Shown: piece by piece, positions 1-4,793 of the stretch
How the letters are laid out: every line of letters starts with the position of its first letter
Numbering within the stretch: position 1 is the first letter of the stretch
Translations under genes and position numbers: made by a program
NCBI GenBank assembly: GCA_003354225.1
Contig: PIVH01000746.1
Span: forward strand, 1 to 5,067
Direction: 5' to 3'
Source of the DNA: Globobulimina sp.
Lineage: Eukaryota; Foraminifera; Rotaliida
DNA length: 5,067 nucleotides
The notes under the pieces: generated by a model
Database searches by the model: none
What the model was told of the DNA's origin: nothing
What the model saw: only the letters and a program-made list of their open reading frames with translations

Positions 1-119
1 CATTTTTTTCAATTGTTTGATTTGATAAATATTTATCATATATGCTCTGTGCAAATATTATTGATTTCTTATATATTTCACCAAAGAACATATTCTCATA
101 TGTACAATACACATTTATT
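1..119. repeat. Left copy of 119-bp exact terminal direct repeat
   Basis: This stretch is identical base for base to 4949-5067 (constant offset 4948). It starts and ends inside an open reading frame on the minus strand and has none of the ends expected of a long terminal repeat. The simplest reading is that the window is a cyclic contig whose two ends overlap by 119 bp, so the true unit is 4,948 bp. A circle and a head-to-tail tandem array would give the same picture. Confidence 0.95.
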
Positions 120-280
120 TCTGGCAATATAATAATTTTATTTGTATCATATAAAGATAACAAAATCAATTTATTTCCATTTTTATTCATAGTGAAATTT
201 TTAATGAAATCTGAACTTAATAAAAAATCTTTTGGCTGGTCATATTTTGATATAATTGATAGAAAAATGATAGAATTCAT
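1..280 (-). CDS. Unrecognised 144-aa protein, N-terminal part (gene crosses the window ends)
   Basis: Reading the minus strand, an ATG at 280-278 opens a frame that runs without a stop to the left edge. An in-frame TAG lies just upstream at 292-290, so this ATG is the first possible start; it has G at -3, a fair eukaryotic context. Because 1-119 equals 4949-5067, the frame continues in register into 4948-4794, giving a complete 144-aa product, of which roughly the first 93 residues are encoded here. Residues 4-10 form a short hydrophobic run (IIFLSII), probably too short for a membrane anchor. The rest is rich in Ile, Lys, Asn and Tyr, as expected from very AT-rich coding sequence. I recognise no family. 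The gene is divergent from the sulfotransferase gene, 108 nt away. It could also be one exon of a longer gene, but no splice sites are needed to explain it. Confidence 0.6.
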   Translation of the reverse strand, partial: MNSIIFLSIISKYDQPKDFLLSSDFIKNFTMNKNGNKLILLSLYDTNKIIILPEINVYCTYENMFFGEIYKKSIIFAQSIYDKYLSNQTIEKN

Positions 281-388
281 AACGTAACTCTAGTGACGTT
301 ACGAAAATATCTTTGGTGACGTTATCGACTAGTCTACCACGTTGCGAGGGAAGCCCTACTCGGAGCTAGCAAAAAACTTAGTTTGCTG
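281..388. promoter_or_regulatory. Divergent intergenic spacer, likely bidirectional promoter region
   Basis: This 108-nt spacer separates the ATG of the minus-strand gene (280) from the ATG of the plus-strand sulfotransferase gene (389), so it must hold the 5' UTRs and promoters of both, unless transcription starts inside the neighbours. Bases 281-370 are about 48% GC with eight CpG dinucleotides, much richer than the AT-rich genes on either side. Four ACGT cores lie at 282, 296, 319 and 339. The 9-mer GTGACGTTA occurs twice, at 293-301 and 316-324. There is a 6-bp inverted repeat (CGTAAC 283-288, GTTACG 298-303), an 8-bp palindrome GACTAGTC (327-334) and a small hairpin AGGG-AAG-CCCT (347-357). 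No TATA box is visible. The promoter role is inferred from position; ACGT cores are known as bZIP/bHLH-type site cores, but the factor here is unknown. Confidence 0.5.
293..324 (+). repeat. Pair of GTGACGTTA direct repeats
   Basis: The 9-base word GTGACGTTA is present at 293-301 and 316-324, a 23-nt period of about two helical turns. Each contains TGACGT, the half-site type bound by bZIP factors of the CREB/ATF/TGA class in other eukaryotes. A related word, GTGACGTTT, occurs at about 1220 inside the sulfotransferase coding sequence, so the word is not exclusive to the spacer. A regulatory role is inference. Confidence 0.4.
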
Positions 389-1405
389 ATGACTTATTAC
401 AACTACGTTTTGTTGGTTTTGATGATTATTATATGTTTTCTCGTCATAAATATCACACATCGAGATCATACACGTCCATATACATCAACACTAAAACATT
501 ATAGGCATGACACAAAGACAGATTTATTAATTTCTTGGATGCGACAGAATTTTTTGGATGATCCATTTCATCGAATATATATAAGTGACAAATGTAAATA
601 TATATATTTTACCACTTATAAAACTGCTTCGTACACAACCCGGAAAATGATAGATATCAAACAATGTGGTTTCGGTAAAAACATTGTTCAGAATCCTAAA
701 TATTGGAAATCGTGCGGCGATCATGAATGTACAGAGACAGATTACGTAAAAATATTATCTTCACAATATTTTAAGATGATATTTACAAGAAATCCAATCG
801 ATCGCTTTGAATCAGTGTATAATTACATGTATCATAAAAACATTAAAAATATTTTGTTGGATAACTTAAAAAACGAAATAAAACTGAACATGTACAATAT
901 ATCAGATGAGGAATTAAAATATTTTCAGTTTATTGAATATTATTATAATTGCACCGTCACTTACACCTTAAACAAACTTTGGTTGATGTTGCGAAGACAT
1001 TTGCAACCGATTATAAACTATTCGTGTCTCAAATATGTAACAAATGAAAGTGATATTACGTGCGTAATGCCATCATTTGTTGGGAAAATGGAGCAGTTAC
1101 GGCATGAAATGGAATGGATTGCTACAAATAATAAACTGGGCAATGATGTTATTAATGTAAGCATTGATGAATCCATATATAATTCAAGTCATCCCACAGC
1201 AACAATCATTAAACACGGAGTGACGTTTAAACATAAAAATGCAGTGCTGATTCTTTGTAAATTATATTGGATTGATTTCCATTGTGGTGATTATGAACTG
1301 CCATTAGTCTGTAAACAGGAGAATGACAACACATGGCATTTTCAGGAAAGTTGTATGGATTTGAATGGAAAAATGCAACAATGGCCCAACAAACACTCAA
1401 ATTAA
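389..1405 (+). CDS. Golgi-type single-pass membrane sulfotransferase (PAPS-dependent, carbohydrate type)
   Basis: The 338-aa protein has the layout of a type II Golgi sulfotransferase: a short N-terminus, one hydrophobic segment at residues 5-20, then a luminal catalytic domain. The likely 5'-phosphosulfate-binding loop is at residues 72-83, IYFTTYKTASYT, with K78 as the expected PAPS-contacting lysine. The 3'-phosphate-binding motif is at 131-144, IFTRNPIDRFESVY, with R134 and S142 as key residues. Downstream, FVGKMEQL (230-237) and the aromatic WIDFHCGDY (294-302) match the conserved helix and C-terminal tail of this superfamily. About seven NxS/T sequons (for example at 170, 187, 210, 219, 256, 265) and eleven cysteines after the anchor fit a luminal enzyme. 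By family knowledge it would move sulfate from PAPS to a glycan; the acceptor cannot be told, and resemblance to the heparan/chondroitin sulfotransferase group is only general. The start is the first ATG after an in-frame stop at 317-319; its context (C at -3) is weak. No intron is needed. Confidence 0.85.
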   Translation: MTYYNYVLLVLMIIICFLVINITHRDHTRPYTSTLKHYRHDTKTDLLISWMRQNFLDDPFHRIYISDKCKYIYFTTYKTASYTTRKMIDIKQCGFGKNIVQNPKYWKSCGDHECTETDYVKILSSQYFKMIFTRNPIDRFESVYNYMYHKNIKNILLDNLKNEIKLNMYNISDEELKYFQFIEYYYNCTVTYTLNKLWLMLRRHLQPIINYSCLKYVTNESDITCVMPSFVGKMEQLRHEMEWIATNNKLGNDVINVSIDESIYNSSHPTATIIKHGVTFKHKNAVLILCKLYWIDFHCGDYELPLVCKQENDNTWHFQESCMDLNGKMQQWPNKHSN

Positions 1406-1486
1406 CATCAATATTTATAGTATGCGCAGAAACTAACGTACCCATCTCCTTTGGTAAATATTTTCCAAATTAAGAATGTTTTGCTA

Positions 1487-1492
1487 AATAAA
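1487..1492 (+). terminator. Possible polyadenylation signal for the sulfotransferase gene
   Basis: A canonical AATAAA lies 82 nt after the TAA stop, followed by an A run. Such hexamers are common by chance in AT-rich DNA, and a second AATAAA at 1539-1544 overlaps the next gene's ATG, so assignment is tentative. Confidence 0.35.
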
Positions 1493-1513
1493 AAAACTCC
1501 ACTAAATCAACTC

Positions 1514-1543
1514 ATGCAGTCCACAAGTCAATGTCACCAATAA
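1514..1543 (+). other. Nine-codon upstream ORF abutting the START-gene ATG
   Basis: ATG at 1514 opens nine codons (MQSTSQCHQ) and closes with TAA at 1541-1543, directly before the main ATG at 1544 and in the same frame. If the transcript starts upstream of 1514, this uORF would stop exactly where the main frame begins, a layout suited to reinitiation or leaky scanning. A second upstream ATG at 1531 is in another frame and ends at 1572. If transcription starts after 1531, neither matters. Confidence 0.3.
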
Positions 1544-2164
1544 ATGGCAGACTTCGCATTCCCATTTTATGAGTCAGTGTATTGGGCGTTAATTTTCGTA
1601 GCCTATGTTATATGGCCGGTAATAAACAATTATTGCTGTGCTCGAAGGATAAGCATTGAAGCCAGAAAATGCGCACAATATGAGGTGAAACAAGAAAATG
1701 AATTTGAACAAGATAGCAATATCGAATTCGATCCACAATACAACATAAATGGTATAGATTGGAATGAATTATATGTAATTATTTGCGATGAAGCAAAATC
1801 AATGAAAGTTCAGAGAATAATTAATGAAAAGCTCGATTTAACAAACATTGAAAAATATAATTTTCCATCCAACATTTTAAAATTCATTGCTTTGGTTCAA
1901 AAACAAGTGGACAGAGCAATGGCTGTTCATAATGCCTGCAATGACGATTCTGGCTGGATCCTACAGACAGATTCGGATAATATTTGCATTAAATACAAAA
2001 AAGAAGAAGGGACTCCACTTCATGCCATACGGTCAGATTTTATCTGCCAATGCAATGTCGTTGATTTCATTGCTGTGCTAAATGAGTTTGACTTATTTGG
2101 CGAACTCATGAAATTCATGAAAATTGAAACAGAAATGATTGCGGAGTTCACCAACAGCGACAAG
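1544..2164 (+). CDS. Tandem START-domain membrane protein, exon 1
   Basis: Exon 1 encodes residues 1-207 of a predicted 688-aa spliced product. A hydrophobic segment at about residues 10-28 (SVYWALIFVAYVIWPVI region) is followed by CCARR, a possible membrane-proximal cysteine pair and basic stop-transfer, so the protein is probably anchored by its N-terminus. Residues 45-110 are polar and partly acidic, of unknown role. From about residue 112 the sequence follows the START fold: an N-terminal helix, a GWILQTDSDNICIKYKK strand pair (137-153), then VVDFIAVLNEFDLF (172-185), equivalent to the segment after the first strands where START domains carry a fluctuating 'W/F-D' helix. The exon ends at a codon boundary (AAG) before the donor GTACAT. 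Unspliced reading would end at TGA 2195-2197 after only ten more residues, in the middle of the START domain. The start is the first in-frame ATG outside the short uORF; +4 is G but -3 is T. Confidence 0.8.
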
Positions 2165-2221
2165 GTACATTTTAAATTGATACATATACATATTTGAGAC
2201 AACTTTGTTGTGCTTTGTTAG
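2165..2221 (+). other. 57-nt GT-AG spliceosomal intron, phase 0
   Basis: The donor is AAG|GTACAT and the acceptor TTTGTTAG|GTG, with a T-rich stretch before the AG. Removal joins codon 207 (AAG) to codon 208 (GTG) in frame and restores an unbroken START domain across the join: ...NSDK from exon 1 followed directly by VVYMHVNMWWPLKNRDY from exon 2, which contains the W-P-L-x-x-R-D-Y hallmark. The intron is 3n long but carries an in-frame TGA (2195-2197), so retention would truncate the product to 217 aa. Exon 2 has no ATG that would yield a complete START domain, which also argues for splicing. Confidence 0.88.
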
Positions 2222-3667
2222 GTGGTTTACATGCATGTGAATATGTGGTGGCCGCTAAAAAACCGTGACTATGTTTTGCATGTCGGAGCTTGCGACGCCT
2301 CCGCTGAAATGGACGAAGTTATTGTATGGGCCAACTCGCCCAAAAATGACCAAATTAGCGGGCATCCACAGGTTCATATTAAGTCTGAGGCAGAATGCAA
2401 AACAGTGCGCGTTGATATTACTCGATTGGAGATTTGCTGCAAACCCATTCAGTTTGGAATAAAAAATGAAAAAGATATCTCTCGATTTGTTATGATTTCA
2501 GTGATTGATTTTAAAAGTTTCGTGCCGCTCAAAATTATAAATTGGTTCACGCGAACATTTCAATATTCGCTGGTTAAGTTTTTAAGAGCGCGTTGTGAGA
2601 ATTTACAAGGGACCAAACACGAAACACGCATTAAAACAAAAGCAATTTACAGGAAATGGACCGCGACAATGTTTGAATGGCAAAAGAAAAAACTATCACA
2701 GAAAAATAAAACTAAATCATGCAATAAAGTATCGTTTGAAGAACAGCTGGAAATGATTGATGCGGCGGTTTTGTTTCCGCATATTGGCTGTACATATTTT
2801 GAAAGTGAGAATTATTTAAAATTGATTCCAATGAATGATCCGCTATGGATTGAAAGCGAATTGTTGGACATTGATGATGTCAAAGAATATGATTGTACGC
2901 ATTTGGATGCATTCGAACCACCTGAGTTTGGCGCAGATATTCCATATTTAAATACGATAATTGATGCATTGGATTTATTTAAAAAATGGAGGAATATGCA
3001 ATGGAAACCGTTACGGCAAAAAAATGTGAATGCATATTATATGTCGATAGCAAATGAAGCGATATCGGCAGTAAAAAGTGAAATGAGTTTACCATATTCT
3101 GTACCGATTATTTGTGGCATAGTTATGAATGATGCTCATTTACCTCAATACAATGTAACTTATAAAGGTGGCACAATCAAACAAATCCAGAATTTAACTA
3201 CATTTGCTTCCATTGTTTATCTGTATTTAGTGGCTCCGATTCCATTCATATCAGCCAGGGATATGTTGGTTGTTCGCTTTATTTATATATTGCCACATTG
3301 CGAAGTTATTTTTTGTGAGAAAAGTATGGCGAAACCAGTCCATCCAAAAGATACAGCATTAAATAATAAAAAAATTGTTCGCGGCGATGTAACATTGAAT
3401 CTCTGGCACATTCGACCTGATTATAATTCAAGTGATAAACATAAAAATTCATTGGTGACCGTTTATTCCCATGGGAGAGCCAATGGATCTCTTCCTGGCT
3501 GGCTCATTGATCAAAAGGTTGGCGATCAGGCACAAACCTTATATAAAATGAAAAAATATATTCAAAGCATACAGAATACATTGCATAAACCGGGGGTATT
3601 ACATATTCCATTTCCTTTGTTACAATCAATGAAAATATTTAATAATGCAACGAATGAAAAGATTTAA
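2222..3667 (+). CDS. Tandem START-domain membrane protein, exon 2
   Basis: Exon 2 encodes residues 208-688. It completes the first START-like domain with WPLKNRDYVL (217-226), the conserved W-P-L-x-x-R-D-Y/F motif, and closes it with the amphipathic C-terminal helix FVPLKIINWFTRTFQYSLVK (307-326). A basic linker of about 330-375 (KKKLSQKNKTK) follows, then a segment with no clear match. A second START-like domain runs from about 445 to 660: IVYLYLVAPIPFISARDMLV (538-557) carries the equivalent P-I/L-x-x-R-D motif, and SLPGWLIDQKVGDQAQTLYK (630-649) is a typical START C-terminal helix beginning with Pro-Gly-Trp-Leu. By family knowledge START domains bind a lipid or sterol in a deep pocket; with the N-terminal anchor this suggests lipid transfer or sensing at a membrane. 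The ligand cannot be predicted. The first codon here is GTG, read as valine inside the spliced frame, not a start. A canonical AATAAA follows the stop by 35 nt. Confidence 0.85.
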   Translation: MVYMHVNMWWPLKNRDYVLHVGACDASAEMDEVIVWANSPKNDQISGHPQVHIKSEAECKTVRVDITRLEICCKPIQFGIKNEKDISRFVMISVIDFKSFVPLKIINWFTRTFQYSLVKFLRARCENLQGTKHETRIKTKAIYRKWTATMFEWQKKKLSQKNKTKSCNKVSFEEQLEMIDAAVLFPHIGCTYFESENYLKLIPMNDPLWIESELLDIDDVKEYDCTHLDAFEPPEFGADIPYLNTIIDALDLFKKWRNMQWKPLRQKNVNAYYMSIANEAISAVKSEMSLPYSVPIICGIVMNDAHLPQYNVTYKGGTIKQIQNLTTFASIVYLYLVAPIPFISARDMLVVRFIYILPHCEVIFCEKSMAKPVHPKDTALNNKKIVRGDVTLNLWHIRPDYNSSDKHKNSLVTVYSHGRANGSLPGWLIDQKVGDQAQTLYKMKKYIQSIQNTLHKPGVLHIPFPLLQSMKIFNNATNEKI

Positions 3668-3701
3668 TAATTTGTTTTGGATATTTTTTTTTATTTGAAA
3701 T

Positions 3702-3707
3702 AATAAA
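3702..3707 (+). terminator. Likely polyadenylation signal for the START gene
   Basis: A canonical AATAAA lies 35 nt after the TAA stop, downstream of a T-rich run (3682-3692). Position is typical for a short protist 3' UTR. Confidence 0.5.
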
Positions 3708-3719
3708 CAGAATATTCAG

Positions 3720-3809
3720 ATGTTTATAGATACTTCGCAAATATTAGGACTTTTAAAGAAAAGGGTGATGTTGTTACTGTGTCTTGTGACTGTTCTGATG
3801 TTTGACTAA
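3720..3809 (+). other. Small hydrophobic ORF (29 aa), possible uORF
   Basis: ATG at 3720 opens 29 codons ending at TAA 3807-3809, 35 nt before the ATG of the secreted-protein gene. The product has two lysines and an arginine (KKR) followed by a hydrophobic run VMLLLCLVTVLMF, so it looks like a signal peptide or membrane peptide rather than random sequence. It could be an upstream ORF of the next gene, an alternative first exon for it, or chance. No convincing donor before the stop joins it in frame to the next gene. Confidence 0.25.
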
Positions 3810-3844
3810 GTTTAAAGTGAAAACATAAAACAATTTTGCTTACC

Positions 3845-4534
3845 ATGTACCTTTTTGCTAAAACAATTTTGCTGACTGGAGTGTTATGTATGTTCATTCA
3901 TGAAATCGGTGGAATGCGTAGAACAATTTCGTCTCCATCATTAGCGCAAAGGACACGACCATGCGTCCGTAAACTATTGCTTCCTCCACTAAATCCACAG
4001 GATCAGCCAAGAGATTATAATCGAATGGTACAAGGATGTGATTGTGTTGTTTTCAAAAATTCAGCGAATGGCACAATTCAATTTTCAAAAATCGGAACAA
4101 TCCGAACTGGCCCAACAGGACAAATCGATGACACAATCCAAACCATTGAGTTTGACACATTGGATATAAACAGTAACATGTTGGATGTGCATAATTTTAT
4201 GTTGCAAAATAATTATCGATTGCTAATAGGGACAGACGATGGTTTCGTTTATGGATCAGCAAAATGTGAATTTCTATCTGTTTCCGTGAATTCAGATTTT
4301 TTGTTGTCCGGATATTCAGGCGGTTATAAAATATTTTGTGTTCCTCTGGATTTTATATTATCGCACTTTCCTGGAAACAAAACGCAATTGGAAATCAGCG
4401 AATTTTTGACACAATTTATTGGCAAAGATTATCAATTTACAACGACGAGTAAAAAGCTAGTGTTACCTGCTAAAGCCACCGAATATCATTTCGGACTCAA
4501 ACAAAAGCTCTTACGTTTCCATCATTATTATTAA
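3845..4534 (+). CDS. Unrecognised secreted protein with signal peptide, 229 aa
   Basis: The N-terminus is a textbook signal peptide: MYLFAK, then a hydrophobic core TILLTGVLCMFI (residues 7-18), then a short polar region ending near IGG (21-23). The ATG has A at -3 (TTACCATG), the best start context in the window, and no earlier in-frame ATG exists. The mature part would hold five cysteines (40, 65, 67, 141, 165), an odd number, with C65-D-C67 close together. There are two N-glycosylation sequons (N75-G-T, N178-K-T) and no further membrane segment, so a soluble luminal or extracellular protein is expected. A basic, proline-containing stretch at 24-57 precedes a region predicted to be mostly strand (residues 64-170). 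The C-terminus ends in a basic and aromatic tail (RFHHYY). I recognise no family and propose no function. It is co-oriented with the START gene and convergent with the minus-strand gene. Confidence 0.7.
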   Translation: MYLFAKTILLTGVLCMFIHEIGGMRRTISSPSLAQRTRPCVRKLLLPPLNPQDQPRDYNRMVQGCDCVVFKNSANGTIQFSKIGTIRTGPTGQIDDTIQTIEFDTLDINSNMLDVHNFMLQNNYRLLIGTDDGFVYGSAKCEFLSVSVNSDFLLSGYSGGYKIFCVPLDFILSHFPGNKTQLEISEFLTQFIGKDYQFTTTSKKLVLPAKATEYHFGLKQKLLRFHHYY

Positions 4535-4729
4535 TCTGTCTTTTTTTTTGTTCATTATTCGATGCCTCATCAATTCATTTGTTTTACATTTTGGATTATG
4601 GATATCATTATTTTGCATCTTTCCATTTTAATTCAATGTAAAAAATACATCATAAAACACCGTTAGCACAGAAACTATTTATAAAACATTTCCTCATTTC
4701 GGAGCTACAGTAACCTTTGGAAGGATTTA

Positions 4730-4781
4730 TTTTTTGATGTGATGGAATAACGCAACCAAACAGAAAGATGTCATCAAAAAA
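4730..4781. repeat. Ten-bp inverted repeat in the 3' region of the minus-strand gene
   Basis: TTTTTTGATG (4730-4739) is the exact reverse complement of CATCAAAAAA (4772-4781), with a 32-nt loop. It lies 13-64 nt past the stop of the minus-strand gene. The stem is AT-rich, so stability would be modest. It may aid 3' end formation, or be a chance product of base composition. Confidence 0.35.
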
Positions 4782-4785
4782 AACA

Positions 4786-4791
4786 TTTATT
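4786..4791 (-). terminator. Possible polyadenylation signal for the minus-strand gene
   Basis: The minus strand reads AATAAA from 4791 to 4786, only 2 nt after the TGA stop (4796-4794). A second copy lies at 4731-4726. Either could serve; the second gives a more usual distance. Confidence 0.35.
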
Positions 4792-4793
4792 TT

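Larger units (their letters stand above)
1406..1543 (+). other. Spacer between sulfotransferase and START genes
   Basis: This 138-nt AT-rich spacer must hold the 3' UTR of the sulfotransferase gene and the 5' region of the START gene. It contains one AATAAA at 1487-1492 and two upstream ATGs (1514 and 1531). I see no TATA-like box that stands out from the AT-rich background and no other gene. Confidence 0.6.
3668..3844 (+). other. Spacer between START gene and secreted-protein gene
   Basis: This 177-nt spacer holds an AATAAA at 3702-3707 for the upstream gene and a 29-codon ORF at 3720-3809. Nothing else stands out from the AT-rich background. Confidence 0.55.
4535..4793. other. Convergent 3' spacer with inverted repeats
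   Basis: This is the longest gene-free stretch of the unit (259 nt) and should contain both 3' UTRs. It begins with a T9 run at about 4541-4549. A 9-bp inverted repeat pairs 4582-4590 (TTTTACATT) with 4635-4643, and a 10-bp one pairs 4730-4739 with 4772-4781. No clean plus-strand AATAAA is present for the secreted-protein gene; minus-strand AATAAA copies are at 4791-4786 and 4731-4726. Confidence 0.5.

Noticed and set aside
42-287. 81-codon ATG ORF on the plus strand
   Set aside because: It is antisense to the 144-codon minus-strand frame that closes across the window ends. The longer frame, with a better start context and an upstream stop, is preferred.
281-324. CRISPR or other regular repeat array
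   Set aside because: Only two copies of a 9-mer are present, with no regular spacers.
327-370. Small RNA or tRNA gene in the GC-rich spacer
   Set aside because: The hairpin AGGG-AAG-CCCT has only four base pairs, and no cloverleaf, Sm-site or polymerase III box pattern could be assembled.
383-391. TTG at 383 as start of the sulfotransferase
   Set aside because: In a spliced, eukaryotic-type locus the ATG at 389 is the sensible start; TTG adds two residues and has no support.
527-724. 65-codon minus-strand ORF
   Set aside because: It lies wholly inside the sulfotransferase coding sequence, opposite its PAPS-loop region; it is a shadow frame.
1227-1445. 72-codon minus-strand ORF
   Set aside because: It is antisense to the sulfotransferase C-terminus and has no recognisable features.
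2222-2224. GTG at 2222 as start of a separate 481-aa gene
   Set aside because: It directly follows a splice acceptor AG, and joining it to exon 1 restores a continuous START domain.
1887-2462. Alternative-frame ORFs at 1887-2081 (+), 2020-2202 (-) and 2265-2462 (+)
   Set aside because: All overlap the START gene exons in other frames and show no domain or signal.
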